From NCBI GenBank assembly GCA_022828425.1, contig CP094685.1, positions 434,001 to 498,000 of the forward strand: a stretch of 64,000 nt of DNA, given 5' to 3'. Positions 10,268-19,171 of the stretch are shown in pieces. The stretch comes from Candidatus Thiothrix sulfatifontis. Its GTDB lineage: Bacteria > Pseudomonadota > Gammaproteobacteria > Thiotrichales > Thiotrichaceae. Position 1 is the first letter of the stretch. Each line of letters starts with the position of its first letter. Below the pieces are notes generated by a model that had not been told where the DNA came from, ran no database searches, and saw only the letters and a program-made list of their open reading frames with translations. A program made the translations under genes and the position numbers.

Positions 10268-10830
10268 AGCACTCCATCACTTTCCAGTGAATAGCGATCA
10301 GAAAATAAAGACTTCAATTTCAACGGCAACTCCAAAGATTGCTGGGTCAAGGTCGCGGTCACAAAAACGGCGGCGTTATCCCCCCACGCGTCTTCCGGCA
10401 CGGCGGGCAGTCGATAATCGCTCAAGGTTCCCAATTGTTCCAAGGCAGCGGGCAGGTTTGGGAAATTCCAATTCTGCTTGTTATCTTCGCGCACGACCTG
10501 ATATTGCTGGCTCAATGGGTGGTATTTTAGTTCAGTTTTCACCACTACCAAGGGTTTTTGGGTATTCCACCACCAAGTATTGTGCCATTCCAAGGTAAAA
10601 CGGGTTTCGTTTTGCAGCGTCAAGCCGTTGAGCAAGCCTTCGCGTAAATAGTCGCTCAGGTCGTAATCCAGCTTGAGGCTGGTTACTAACTGCTTGGGTG
10701 GTTGAATCTGAATCGAAAATTCCTGAAAACGGATACTGTTTTCAGCCGCCTGCACTTGCCCAAAGCCAGTACACAGCACGAGCAGCCCCGTCACCAAAAA
10801 CCGCTGCAAAAGGGATCGTCTGCTTGTCAC
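10252..10830 (-). CDS. Secreted protein of the DUF4390 family
   Basis: 192 residues with a Sec signal peptide (RFLVTGLLVLCTGFGQVQAAE, cleavage after AQA-like VQA near residue 29) and a beta-rich exported domain with conserved aromatic stretches (EWHNTWWWNTQKP, YHPLSQQYQVV). This family commonly lies between rsmB and ntrY in gammaproteobacteria, which suggests a link to the NtrY signal, but no molecular function is established. The ATG overlaps the rsmB stop by four bases and its 3' end overlaps ntrY by 16 bases. An envelope-located accessory to the kinase is possible but is only inference from position. Confidence 0.8.
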   Translation of the reverse strand: MTSRRSLLQRFLVTGLLVLCTGFGQVQAAENSIRFQEFSIQIQPPKQLVTSLKLDYDLSDYLREGLLNGLTLQNETRFTLEWHNTWWWNTQKPLVVVKTELKYHPLSQQYQVVREDNKQNWNFPNLPAALEQLGTLSDYRLPAVPEDAWGDNAAVFVTATLTQQSLELPLKLKSLFSDRYSLESDGVLWPIP

Positions 10831-12140
10831 GTTGTTGTTTCCTGCACTGCTTTGCGCAACAGTGCGTAATAAAATCCATCCATGCCCTGTTCACCCGGCA
10901 GAATTTGCCGCCCGACGCTTTGAGCATGACCCCAGACACCCGCAAGCGGCGCCTGGTAAGCATCAGGGTGCTCTGCCAAGAAAGCTTCCACCTGACGGCT
11001 GTTTTCATCCGGCAAAATCGAGCACGTCGCGTACAACAACTGCCCGCCGGGGCGCAAAGTATGCCACAACGTGCGCAATAAACGTGCTTGTTCTTGTTGC
11101 AACTCGGCAATATCGCTGTCGCGGCGCAACACTTTAATATCCGGGTGGCGACGGATGACGCCGGTTGCCGAACACGGCGCATCCAGCAAAATACGGTCAA
11201 ATACCTGCCCATCCCACCAGCTTGCCAATTCCCCCGCATCTGCCGTTACCAGTTGTGCCTGCAAATTCAAGCGCGTCAGGTTTTCGGTAACACGTTTGAG
11301 GCGTGATTCGCTGTCATCCAGCGCGATTAAGTGCAAACCGTCGGTGCGTTCCAGTAAATGGCTGGTTTTGCCACCGGGCGCAGCACACGCATCCAACACG
11401 CGCATTCCGGCTTGGCAATCCAGCAACGGCGCGGCGAGTTGCGCAGCGGCATCTTGCACCGACACCGTGCCGCTGAAAAAGCCGGGGAGTTGTTCCACAC
11501 CCACGGGGGTTTGCAAGATCAGGGCGCTGTCAACGGCGGGGACGCGTTCTGCCGCAATGCCTGCCTCTTGCAGCAAGGCTTGATACGCTGCGGTGGTTTG
11601 CAGCCGTTGATTAACCCGCAAGGTCATCGGCGCGTGCGTATTGCTGGCGCTGAGGATGTCTGCCCAAGCGTCCGGCCACGCGGTTTGCAGGCGTTTGAGT
11701 AACCAGTCGGGGCAAGCGTAACGTGCCGTAACGCTGCTATCCGCTTGCACCAATAATTCGGCTTGCTCACGGATGAACGTGCGCAACACACCGTTCACCA
11801 GTTTGCCCGCCCACTCTTTTTTGAGCTTTTTGGTGGCTTTAACGGTTTCGTTGACGGCGGCGTGATCGGGTTTGCGCTGGTAAATGAGCTGGTAGAGGCC
11901 GATGCGCAACAGGCATTCCACATCCTTATCTGCCGCTTTTAACGCTTTTTTTACCAGCTTGTTGAGGATGGCGCTTAAACGCTCGTGCCAACGCAAGGTG
12001 CCGAAACACATATCGCGCAACAGCGCCTGATCGGAGGGGTTGAGACTGGCAATCGCACGGTCTTGCAGCACTTCGGTAAGCGATTCGCCCTCGTAAATCA
12101 CCCGTTGCAAACACAACGCCGCTGTCGCACGGGCGCTCAC
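10827..12140 (-). CDS. rsmB: 16S rRNA (cytosine-967-C5)-methyltransferase RsmB
   Basis: 437 residues (429 in E. coli). The N-terminal NusB-like RNA-binding domain spans about 1-135. The SAM-dependent RsmB/Nop2 methyltransferase core follows, with the SAM loop LDACAAPGGKTSHLLE (near 250-265) and the two cysteines of m5C methyltransferases in DAPCSATGVIRRHPDIK and YATCSILPDEN. It modifies C967 of 16S rRNA. It overlaps fmt upstream and the DUF4390 gene downstream by four bases each, so def-fmt-rsmB and the following genes are tightly coupled. Confidence 0.95.
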   Translation of the reverse strand: MSARATAALCLQRVIYEGESLTEVLQDRAIASLNPSDQALLRDMCFGTLRWHERLSAILNKLVKKALKAADKDVECLLRIGLYQLIYQRKPDHAAVNETVKATKKLKKEWAGKLVNGVLRTFIREQAELLVQADSSVTARYACPDWLLKRLQTAWPDAWADILSASNTHAPMTLRVNQRLQTTAAYQALLQEAGIAAERVPAVDSALILQTPVGVEQLPGFFSGTVSVQDAAAQLAAPLLDCQAGMRVLDACAAPGGKTSHLLERTDGLHLIALDDSESRLKRVTENLTRLNLQAQLVTADAGELASWWDGQVFDRILLDAPCSATGVIRRHPDIKVLRRDSDIAELQQEQARLLRTLWHTLRPGGQLLYATCSILPDENSRQVEAFLAEHPDAYQAPLAGVWGHAQSVGRQILPGEQGMDGFYYALLRKAVQETTT

Positions 12141-13063
12141 AATTGCACCCCTAGTAACGAACGCCCGTTGAGGAATTGTTCTGCCGTGAGGCGTTTACCG
12201 CCGGGGAGTTGCAGGCTGAGGATGCGCACCACACCCTCACCCGTGGCAATGTCGATGCCGGATTTGCTTTCGGCAATGACCGTGCCGGGGGAAGCATTCC
12301 CTTCGACTTCGCTCAGGGAATGGGAGGCGAAGAGGCGTAAGGGTTGCCCTTCGTATAAGGTAAATGCTACCGGATACGCATCAAAGGCGCGGATGGTGCG
12401 GTCAATCACTGCCGCTGTTTGTGTCCAGTCGATTTGCGCTTCTGCCTTGGTGAGTTTGTGAGCGTAATTGGCAAGCGCATCGTCTTGCACTTCGGGTTGC
12501 AGTTTACCGGCTTCCAGCAATGCCAGCGTGTGCAACAACGCCGTTGCGCCCTGTGTTGCTAACTTGTCATGGATGCTTTGCCCGCCATCCGTCGCGGTAA
12601 TCGGGCAAACCACTTTGTGCAACATATCGCCCGTATCCAAGCCCGCCGCCATTTGCATAATGGTCACGCCGGTTTCGGTATCACCCGCCTGAATTGCGCG
12701 TTGAATCGGTGCCGCCCCACGCCAGCGCGGTAAGAGCGACCCGTGAATATTCAAGCAACCGTGACGCGGAATATCCAATACCACTTGCGGCAAAATCAGC
12801 CCGTAGGCGGCAACAATCAGCACATTCGGCGCGTAAGCACGCAGCTTATCCTGCTCTTCCACGGCTTTCAGCGACAGCGGCTGTTCAACCGGAATGCCTG
12901 CATCCACCGCCACTTGCTTCACCGCGCCAAAAGTGAGCTTGCGCCCACGACCTGCCGGACGGTCGGGCTGGCAATACACCGCCACGACCTCATGCCCTGA
13001 AGTGAGCAAGGCTTGCAAAGCGGGAACCGCAAATTCGGGCGTGCCTGCGTACACGACCCTCAT
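12137..13063 (-). CDS. fmt: Methionyl-tRNA formyltransferase
   Basis: Transfers a formyl group from 10-formyl-THF to Met-tRNA(fMet) for translation initiation; 308 residues (315 in E. coli). It starts [16 protein letters not shown] and carries the folate/catalytic motif [20 protein letters not shown] (about 108-127) with the essential Asn, His and Asp in the [16 protein letters not shown] stretch. The C-terminal OB-like domain recognises tRNA. Around residues 248-256 the segment SLSEVEGNA is encoded by a dispersed palindromic repeat (12297-12320) inserted in frame in that domain. The gene overlaps def and rsmB by four bases each. Confidence 0.95.
   Translation of the reverse strand: MRVVYAGTPEFAVPALQALLTSGHEVVAVYCQPDRPAGRGRKLTFGAVKQVAVDAGIPVEQPLSLKAVEEQDKLRAYAPNVLIVAAYGLILPQVVLDIPRHGCLNIHGSLLPRWRGAAPIQRAIQAGDTETGVTIMQMAAGLDTGDMLHKVVCPITATDGGQSIHDKLATQGATALLHTLALLEAGKLQPEVQDDALANYAHKLTKAEAQIDWTQTAAVIDRTIRAFDAYPVAFTLYEGQPLRLFASHSLSEVEGNASPGTVIAESKSGIDIATGEGVVRILSLQLPGGKRLTAEQFLNGRSLLGVQL
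12297..12320. repeat. Dispersed palindromic repeat, copy 2, inside fmt
   Basis: A 24-base imperfect palindrome, arms TTCCCT/AGGGAA, core containing CGACTTCGCTC. It is the inverted counterpart of the element in glk (792-815), with two mismatches. It is read in frame and adds SLSEVEGN to the C-terminal domain of the formyltransferase. The TTCGACTTCGCTCAGGG core is a type of dispersed repeat seen in several bacterial genomes; this family assignment is from memory of the motif. Confidence 0.75.
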
Positions 13064-13608
13064 GCGATAATCGCTTTGGCGGCGGCAGCCCGTTTTTCTG
13101 CCAACTTAGCCTGTTCTTTTTCCCACTTTTGTACCACTTTGCGGGCTTTTTGCTGTTTGGGCGTCGACAAGTAATCGACAAACAATTTGCCTTCCAGATG
13201 ATCCATTTCGTGTTGGATACAAATCGCCAGCAACTCATCGAAATCTTGTTCCAGCACCTCACCGTCGCGGGTCAAGGCGCGTACCCGAATGCGCTCGGCA
13301 CGAGTCACCGTTTCGTAGTAATCGGGAACCGAGAGACAGCCTTCCTCGTGCTCGATTTTGCCTTCTTTGTGCAAAATTTCCGGGTTGATCAAGCACAGCC
13401 GTTCCGTTTTCGTTTCCGAAATATCCAAGGTGATAATGCGCTGGTGAATGTTGACCTGCGTCGCCGCTAACCCAATGCCTTGATTGGCGTACATGGTTTC
13501 AAACATATCATCCACAATCTGTTGGATGGTGGTGTCAACTTGGGCAACCGGCGCGGCTTTCTTGCGCAAACGCGGGTCTGGATGGTGTAAAATCTCTAGT
13601 TTTGCCAT
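13060..13608 (-). CDS. def: Peptide deformylase
   Basis: Removes the N-formyl group from nascent proteins. 182 residues with all three metal/active-site motifs: GIGLAATQV (44-52), EEGCLSVP (near 88-95, metal-ligand Cys) and [12 protein letters not shown] (near 132-143, HExxH variant with catalytic Glu). The length is slightly above the 169 of E. coli through a C-terminal basic tail ([18 protein letters not shown]). It is the first gene of def-fmt-rsmB and is divergent from the LysM lipoprotein gene across 96 bases. The four-base overlap with fmt couples production of the enzymes that add and remove formyl groups. Confidence 0.96.
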   Translation of the reverse strand: MAKLEILHHPDPRLRKKAAPVAQVDTTIQQIVDDMFETMYANQGIGLAATQVNIHQRIITLDISETKTERLCLINPEILHKEGKIEHEEGCLSVPDYYETVTRAERIRVRALTRDGEVLEQDFDELLAICIQHEMDHLEGKLFVDYLSTPKQQKARKVVQKWEKEQAKLAEKRAAAAKAIIA

Positions 13609-13704
13609 TGTAAATACCGAAAATCTAAAAGTTCTGAATGTTTTTCAGGCCATAGTTTATTATAAACCGCACATCCAACCCATAATAACGACAAGGATAC
13701 CACC

Positions 13705-14829
13705 ATGCGGCATTCTTCTGCTTTCTTCTTGAATACCCTGTGCATTAGCATCGGGGCGACCCTTGTGCTTAGCGGCTGCGGCGCAACCACCACCACCCCA
13801 CGCGGGGGCGCTGACCCTTACGACAAGTATTACGGGCAAGTGACCGCGCCAGCAAGTGATGTGATTGATTCCAAAAGCATTATCATCAATCCCGCCGCGC
13901 CCAATACGTATGTGGTCAAACAAGGCGATACCTTGTGGGGCATTGCCCGTAAATTCCTGAATACGCCTTGGCATTGGCCGGAAATCTGGGATAAGAACCA
14001 ACGCATTGCCAACCCGCATCAACTTTACCCCGGTGATGTATTGACCTTCGATTACGCCACTAGTGCCACGGCTGGCAATGGCGATAAGTTGCAGCCGCGC
14101 CTGCGCATTGACCGTCATGGGCAAGGCGAACCGATTGCCACCTTAGCCGAATTCATGCTGTGGCCACGGGTGCTGGATGAGGCAACGATTAAGAATGCGC
14201 CCTATATCCTCGCCTCTCGCGATGATCGCCAATTGATTACCGAGGGCGAAACCATTTACGTCAAAAACCTGCGCAATGCAGCAGCCGGGACACGTTGCGC
14301 CATTTTCCACCCCAACAAAGCCTTGCACGACCCGCGCACGGGGCAATTGCTAGGCTACGAAGTGACTTATGGCGGCTACAGCCGGATTGAGCGGGTGGAT
14401 AATACCGCAACCGCAACCGTGGTGGATGCGAAGCGCGAAATCCGCAAAGGCGACCGCTTGCTGGCACCGTTGGACGACGTGGCTTATTTGAATGGGGTGA
14501 TTCACGCGCCCAACACCAAGATTCGCGGCGATATTGTTTCCTTGTTTGATGCGGAAGCGATTAGCGGCAACCACATGATTGCGGTGATCAATAAAGGCTT
14601 GCGCGACCGCATTGAAGTCGGGCACACGCTGGGCGTTTACACCGACGGCAAATACGTGGTGGACGTGGTGAAATCGTGCGACGCCAAATCGGGTGCAGTA
14701 TGCAGCCAATTGCCGCCGGAAAAAGTGGCGAATCTGGTGATTTACAAAGTGACCGACCGGGTGAGTTACGGGCTGATTATGGATGCTACCCGTGAGGTGA
14801 AAGACGGGGATAAAGTGGGGAATCCTTAA
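13705..14829 (+). CDS. LysM-domain lipoprotein
   Basis: 374 residues. A lipoprotein signal peptide ends in lipobox LSGC (Cys near residue 25), so the protein is membrane-anchored in the periplasm. A LysM domain follows at about residues 70-118 (YVVKQGDTLWGIARKFL ... NPHQLYPGDVLTF), a peptidoglycan-binding fold. The long C-terminal region (about 120-374) has no catalytic motif I recognise. Genes of this kind lie divergently from def in many gammaproteobacteria, and a role in cell-wall organisation is likely but undefined. The start is supported by AAGGAT seven bases upstream. It ends against pntB, with a strong hairpin between. Confidence 0.88.
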   Translation: MRHSSAFFLNTLCISIGATLVLSGCGATTTTPRGGADPYDKYYGQVTAPASDVIDSKSIIINPAAPNTYVVKQGDTLWGIARKFLNTPWHWPEIWDKNQRIANPHQLYPGDVLTFDYATSATAGNGDKLQPRLRIDRHGQGEPIATLAEFMLWPRVLDEATIKNAPYILASRDDRQLITEGETIYVKNLRNAAAGTRCAIFHPNKALHDPRTGQLLGYEVTYGGYSRIERVDNTATATVVDAKREIRKGDRLLAPLDDVAYLNGVIHAPNTKIRGDIVSLFDAEAISGNHMIAVINKGLRDRIEVGHTLGVYTDGKYVVDVVKSCDAKSGAVCSQLPPEKVANLVIYKVTDRVSYGLIMDATREVKDGDKVGNP

Positions 14830-14832
14830 CAA

Positions 14833-14860
14833 CACGGGGGCGAGAGATACTCGCCCCGTG
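14833..14860. terminator. Hairpin between convergent LysM gene and pntB
   Basis: Stem CACGGGG(G)CGAG paired with CTCGCCCCGTG around a short loop: 11 base pairs with a single bulge, four bases after the LysM gene stop and 14 bases before the pntB stop. There is no clear T-tract on either strand, so it is a likely but non-canonical bidirectional terminator or transcript-end stabiliser. Confidence 0.6.
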
Positions 14861-14873
14861 CTAGTCGCTGTTA

Positions 14874-16250
14874 TTACAGCTCTTTCATATTGGAAATGAG
14901 TTCATTCGCGACCGCCTGCCCGTCGCCATACAGCATCCGGCAGTTGTCAGCGAAGAACAGGTGGTTCTCGATTCCAGAGAAGCCTGCGCCCTGGCCGCGT
15001 TTCACCACGATTACGTTCTTGGCGTAATCCGCGTTCAGGATCGGCATTCCGTAAATCGGGCTGTTCGGGTCAGTCCGCGCAATCGGGTTCACCACGTCAT
15101 TCGCCCCAATCACCAGCGCCACGTCAGCGGTGCGGAACTCTTCGTTGATTTCATCCAAGTCGTAGATAATGTCATACGGCACACCCGCTTCCGCCAACAA
15201 CACGTTCATGTGACCCGGCATCCGCCCCGCAACCGGGTGAATCGCAAACTTGACGGTCACGCCGCGTTCCTGCAATTGCTTGGTCATTTCCCAAATCTTG
15301 TGCTGCGCCTGCGCCACTGCCATGCCGTAACCGGGGATGATAATCACCTTTTCCGCAAACGCCATCATGATCGCCGCATCCGGGGCTTCAATTGCCTTCA
15401 TCGAGCCGCTGACTTCTTGCGCTTCGCCGGTGGTTTCGCCGAAATTGGTGAACAACACGTTGGTAATCGGGCGATTCATCGCCTTTGCCATCAATTGTGT
15501 CAACAACGTACCGGCGGAACCCACCACAATGCCCGCAATCATCATCGCCGGGTTATCCAACACATAGCCTTCAAAACCCACCGCAAGGCCCGTGAAAGCA
15601 TTGTAAAGGGAAATTACCACAGGCATATCCGCGCCACCAATCGGCAAAGTCATCATCACGCCAAACGCCAGCGCCAAGGCAAAGAATACGAACAACACAA
15701 ACATGCTGTAATCCGTGCCGCTGGTCGCAATGCCCAAGCCTATCCACGCGGTGAGAATAAACAACCCGGCGTTGATGCGTTGCTGATTCTTAAAGCGGAA
15801 TGCGCCACGCAATTGTTTCAAGCCTTGCAGCTTACCAAACGCAATCAATGAACCAGAAAACGCGATAGCACCAATCAGCGCACCCGCCACCGCCAGTGCC
15901 TGCACTACCGGATCCATTTCATGCTGCTTGATCAGTTCGACCGCTGCAATCGCTGCTGCCGCACCGCCACCCATGCCGTTGTAGAGCGCAATCATTTGCG
16001 GCATATCGGTCATGGCGACTTCTTTGCCGGTTTTCCAAGCAATACCGCCACCGACCGCAATCCCGATGAAAATCAACAAATAATTGCTATTAACGTGCGG
16101 GTGTACAAACGTAATGACCGTTGCCAGCACCATACCGATGCCCGCCCACACGATCCCGCGCCGCGCGGTGACAGGCGATGCCATTTGCTTGAGGCCGAGA
16201 ATAAACAGCACAGCGGCTGCCAGATAAAAAATTTCAACAAGTAGGTTCAT
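14874..16250 (-). CDS. pntB: NAD(P) transhydrogenase subunit beta
   Basis: 458 residues (462 in E. coli). The N-terminal half is a series of transmembrane helices (domain II, proton channel). The C-terminal half is the NADP(H)-binding domain III with VIIIPGYGMAVAQAQH, HPVAGRMPGHMNVLLAEA, YDLDEIN, VIGANDVVNP and GQGAGFSGIENHLF. With the two alpha polypeptides it forms the proton-translocating transhydrogenase of the inner membrane, which makes NADPH from NADH at the expense of proton-motive force. It lies two bases after the small alpha-2 gene, in operon order pntA1-pntA2-pntB. Confidence 0.96.
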   Translation of the reverse strand: MNLLVEIFYLAAAVLFILGLKQMASPVTARRGIVWAGIGMVLATVITFVHPHVNSNYLLIFIGIAVGGGIAWKTGKEVAMTDMPQMIALYNGMGGGAAAAIAAVELIKQHEMDPVVQALAVAGALIGAIAFSGSLIAFGKLQGLKQLRGAFRFKNQQRINAGLFILTAWIGLGIATSGTDYSMFVLFVFFALALAFGVMMTLPIGGADMPVVISLYNAFTGLAVGFEGYVLDNPAMMIAGIVVGSAGTLLTQLMAKAMNRPITNVLFTNFGETTGEAQEVSGSMKAIEAPDAAIMMAFAEKVIIIPGYGMAVAQAQHKIWEMTKQLQERGVTVKFAIHPVAGRMPGHMNVLLAEAGVPYDIIYDLDEINEEFRTADVALVIGANDVVNPIARTDPNSPIYGMPILNADYAKNVIVVKRGQGAGFSGIENHLFFADNCRMLYGDGQAVANELISNMKEL

Positions 16251-16252
16251 GT

Positions 16253-16540
16253 TTATTTGCCCCCTTTGCTGCTTTTGAACATGTCCAGCATCCGCTCAGT
16301 CACGACGTAACCGCCGACCGCGTTACCCGCCGCCAGCACCACCGCAATGAAACCCACCAGTTGTTCCATAAAGCCTTCCGCCTGACCCAAGACGACCATT
16401 GCGCCGACCAAGACGATACCGTGGACGAAGTTTGAACCCGACATTAGCGGGGTGTGCAGGATAACCGGCACTTTAGAAATCACTTCATAGCCGACAAACC
16501 CGGCAAGGATGAAGATGTAAATGGCGATAAAACCTTCCAT
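16253..16540 (-). CDS. pntAB: NAD(P) transhydrogenase alpha subunit, part 2 (membrane)
   Basis: 95 residues with three or more transmembrane helices (IAIYIFILAGFVGYEVIS, NFVHGIVLVGAMVVLG, LVGFIAVVLAAGNAVGGYVV). It corresponds to the C-terminal membrane segment of E. coli PntA, here a separate polypeptide. The split alpha subunit is the three-gene form seen in Rhodospirillum and many other bacteria. Two-base gaps on both sides place it firmly in the pnt operon. It ends DMFKSSKGGK. Confidence 0.93.
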   Translation of the reverse strand: MEGFIAIYIFILAGFVGYEVISKVPVILHTPLMSGSNFVHGIVLVGAMVVLGQAEGFMEQLVGFIAVVLAAGNAVGGYVVTERMLDMFKSSKGGK

Positions 16541-16542
16541 TG

Positions 16543-17670
16543 TTATGCTCCTTCAACCAGTTGGCGAATGGCGGCGTTCATGATTTTGCCTTCGTGCGTG
16601 AGTAACGCGCCTGCAATCACTTCGTCGCTAAAATCGGGGGCATATTCGCCACCTTTCAACATCGGGGTGAGGAAGTTCAGCAGGTTTTTAGCGTACATCT
16701 CAGACGCATGTACCGGCACTTGGCTAGGCACATTGAGGGGTGCGTGAATGGTCACGCCGTTATGCACGATGGTTTTGCCCGGTTGCGTCAGGGTGCAGTT
16801 ACCGCCGCCTTCTGCTGCCAAGTCGATAATCACCGCGCCGGATTTCATGCCGTCCACCGTGGATTCGGGAATGATTTTCGGGGAAGGACGACCGGGAACA
16901 GCAGCGGTGGTGATCAACACATCGGCAGTGGCAATGTGTTTTGCTAAAGCTTCTTGCTGTTGCTGCTTTTCTTCCGCCGTCAATTCACGTGCGTAGCCAC
17001 CCGTGCCTTCAGCGGTAATGCCGAGTTCGATGAATTTTGCGCCGAGGGATTGCACTTGTTCTTTGGTGGCAGCACGCACGTCATACGCTTCAACCACCGC
17101 ACCCAAACGCCGTGCAGTCGCAATCGCTTGCAAACCCGCCACGCCGACGCCAATGATAATGACTTTGGAGGGGCGAATCGTGCCTGCCGCCGTGGTCAAC
17201 ATCGGGAAGAAACGCGGGGCAAGGTCAGCGCCCATGATCGCGGCTTTGTAACCGGCGATAGCAGCTTGCGAAGACAGCACGTCCATTGACTGCGCCCGCG
17301 AAATCCGTGGAATCAGCTCCATCGCAAAGCTGGTGATATTTTTGGCGTTGAGTGCCGCCAGCCGTTCAGGGGATTGGTAAGGCTGCAACATGCCGATGAG
17401 CACACTGCCATCCTTTAATTGCGCAATTTCAGCATCAGACGGGGGTTGCACTTTGAGTACGATGTCAGCTTGCTGATACAAATCGCCTGCATCAGCCACC
17501 AGCGTTGCCCCAGTAAAGGCGCTGTCAGGAAGGTGTGCCGCAGCGCCCGCACCGGCTTCGACCAAAACTTCAGCGCCTAATTTGCTGAGTTTGGCAATGA
17601 CGCTGGATTCGATGGCAACCCGACGCTCGCCTTCGGCGGTTTCCTTGGGCACAGCCACTTTGATTGACAT
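16543..17670 (-). CDS. pntAA: NAD(P) transhydrogenase alpha subunit, part 1 (NAD-binding)
   Basis: 375 residues, the soluble domain I that binds NAD(H). It begins MSIKVAVPKETAEGERRVAIE, an alanine-dehydrogenase/PNT N-terminal domain, and has the Rossmann motif VIIIGVGVAGLQAIATARRLGA near 170-191 followed by VEAYDVRAATKEQVQSLGAKF. The mobile-loop region follows with TTAAVPGRPSPKII. It lacks the membrane extension, which is supplied by the separate gene 3' of it. It heads the pnt operon; the 165 bases upstream contain the terminator of the next gene and presumably the pnt promoter. Confidence 0.95.
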   Translation of the reverse strand: MSIKVAVPKETAEGERRVAIESSVIAKLSKLGAEVLVEAGAGAAAHLPDSAFTGATLVADAGDLYQQADIVLKVQPPSDAEIAQLKDGSVLIGMLQPYQSPERLAALNAKNITSFAMELIPRISRAQSMDVLSSQAAIAGYKAAIMGADLAPRFFPMLTTAAGTIRPSKVIIIGVGVAGLQAIATARRLGAVVEAYDVRAATKEQVQSLGAKFIELGITAEGTGGYARELTAEEKQQQQEALAKHIATADVLITTAAVPGRPSPKIIPESTVDGMKSGAVIIDLAAEGGGNCTLTQPGKTIVHNGVTIHAPLNVPSQVPVHASEMYAKNLLNFLTPMLKGGEYAPDFSDEVIAGALLTHEGKIMNAAIRQLVEGA

Positions 17671-17767
17671 AGGTTCTGTCTCCAGAAGGTAGAGGGGTGA
17701 TAAGGGTCAATATACTAGCGGAATATTCGCAGGGAATGAAATATTTCATGCGGATAGCACCAAAAGA

Positions 17768-17790
17768 AAAGCCGAGTAAAACCCGGCTTT
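17768..17790 (-). terminator. Intrinsic terminator of the OmpA-domain gene
   Basis: Read on the minus strand, the stem AAAGCCG/CGGCTTT is followed by TTCTTTT, about 45 bases after the OmpA-gene stop: a canonical GC stem with T-tract. It isolates this gene from pntAA downstream. Confidence 0.85.
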
Positions 17791-17835
17791 CCTTTATCAA
17801 GACCCTACGTGTTTAAGGCAGGTTGGCGGCAACGC

Positions 17836-18435
17836 TTAACGTGTGCCATTTGCCATCAAGTCAACGCGGCGGTTAGCGGCGCGACCTGTTTTAGTGCCAT
17901 TGTCAGCAACAGGCTGCGATTCGCCTTTACCGACCGCTTGGATAGCAGCGGCTGGAACGCCTTTGCCAGCCAAATAGTTGGCAACTGCGCCTGCACGCTC
18001 TTCAGACAACTTTTGGTTGTAAGCATCAGAACCCACGCTGTCGGTGTGACCCGTCACGCTGATACCTGTTACTTTTGCGCCTGCCAAACCAGCGAGGAAC
18101 TGATCCAGATTCGCTTTACCGGCTGGCTTCAGGATGGCTTTGTCAAAGTCAAAGTTAGCATCTGAGGTCAATGTCATCTTTTGGATAGGTGCCGGTGCCG
18201 GGGCTGGAGCCGGTGCGGGCGCTGGAGCCGGAGCTGGTGGCGGAGCCGGTGGCGCTTCTTCACAGCCTTCTGGCGAACTGCCGTAAGCGGCATTAACGCA
18301 CTCTTTATCGCTGTTTTTGACCGCTTTACCGGAGCTGTCTTGAACGTATTTGCCGTCTTCCGCGTAAGCGGTAGTCATCATCATCGCAGCCATCAGTGCA
18401 GCAATGCTAATGCTGGTAATTTTCTTCAGAGTCAT
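17836..18435 (-). CDS. OmpA-family peptidoglycan-associated outer-membrane protein
   Basis: 199 residues. A Sec signal peptide (ISIAALMAAMMMTTAYAE) is followed by a short cysteine-containing module (KAVKNSDKECVNAAYGSSPEGCEE, about 34-58). A low-complexity Pro/Ala linker with about eight PA repeats comes next, then a C-terminal OmpA-like domain (about 90-199) with the peptidoglycan-binding signature TGHTDSVGSDAYNQKLSEER and GRAANRRVDL. There is no beta-barrel, so it is a soluble or loosely attached periplasmic protein holding envelope and cell wall together. A neighbouring gene (18707-19045) shares the signal and cysteine module but has no OmpA domain. A good ribosome-binding site (AAGGAG) precedes the start. 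Confidence 0.88.
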   Translation of the reverse strand: MTLKKITSISIAALMAAMMMTTAYAEDGKYVQDSSGKAVKNSDKECVNAAYGSSPEGCEEAPPAPPPAPAPAPAPAPAPAPAPIQKMTLTSDANFDFDKAILKPAGKANLDQFLAGLAGAKVTGISVTGHTDSVGSDAYNQKLSEERAGAVANYLAGKGVPAAAIQAVGKGESQPVADNGTKTGRAANRRVDLMANGTR

Positions 18436-18633
18436 GTTGATCTCCTTAAGCCTAATTTGAGTTTAAATTGTTGAACCCCGGACTCTTACAACCATGAAAG
18501 ATTAATTCTATCGGTAAGAGACGTAAGTTATGACTATAGTGTCTTAAATATACAACAACGGCTAGGATTATAGGTTACTTTCCGGTTAAGTTCCTATAGG
18601 TGAAGAGAATTTTATTTGTAAACGCAAAAAGAA

Positions 18634-18663
18634 AAGCCTCCTCGCATTTAAGCAGGGAGGCTT
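18634..18663 (-). terminator. Intrinsic terminator of the small Cys-module gene
   Basis: On the minus strand, the stem AAGCCTCC/GGAGGCTT (8 base pairs, 14-base loop) is followed by TTCTTTTT, 44 bases after the stop of the 112-residue gene. It separates that gene from its OmpA-domain paralogue, which therefore needs its own promoter in 18436-18633. Confidence 0.85.
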
Positions 18664-18706
18664 CTTAAACCGTTTATGAATCAAGCGACTTGATGCATTT
18701 CGGGCT

Positions 18707-19045
18707 TTATTTCTGGTAGCGCTTCATGCTAGAACGTGCTGCCGGATCCATTTGAACAGGACCTTTGTAGTTGCCTTTTGCTTTCACTTTAGGCACAACT
18801 GGCATACGCACGGCGGCACGTGGTGTAGGTGCTGGCGCAACAACAGGAGCAGCCGGGGGCGCAGGGGGCGCTACTTCGCAGCCTTCTGGTGAGTAACCGT
18901 AAACAGCTTGAACGCATTCGCCATCACTGTTTCTGACCACTTCGCCGTCGCTATTTTTAACTACTTTCATCTCAGCCGCGTGAACGCCTGCGGTTGTGAG
19001 CATCATCGCAGCGAAGCTGATGCCTGCAATTTGTTTCAGAGTCAT
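18707..19045 (-). CDS. Small secreted protein paralogous to the N-terminus of the OmpA-domain protein
   Basis: 112 residues. The signal peptide (IAGISFAAMMLTTAGVHAAE) is followed by a module with the repeated phrase VVKNSDGEVVRNSDGECVQ, then AVYGYSPEGCE, a Pro/Ala linker and a basic tail (PKVKAKGNYKGPVQ). The signal, the NSDxEC...YGxSPEGCE module and the linker match the OmpA-domain neighbour, so the two arose by duplication with loss (or gain) of the OmpA domain. I chose the ATG at 19045 because a strong AAGGAG site precedes it and a signal peptide follows; an upstream frame extends 44 residues without support. The function is unknown; it is likely periplasmic. Confidence 0.82.
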   Translation of the reverse strand: MTLKQIAGISFAAMMLTTAGVHAAEMKVVKNSDGEVVRNSDGECVQAVYGYSPEGCEVAPPAPPAAPVVAPAPTPRAAVRMPVVPKVKAKGNYKGPVQMDPAARSSMKRYQK

Positions 19046-19171
19046 GGTGATCTCCTTGGAGTCTAGGTTTTGAGTCGTAAAGTTGAGTTTTGCTTTATGT
19101 TTGAGCGTAGCATTCATACCACAATTGTGTATATTGCACGACAAACGCACGATACGCCACAGGTAAATGCT

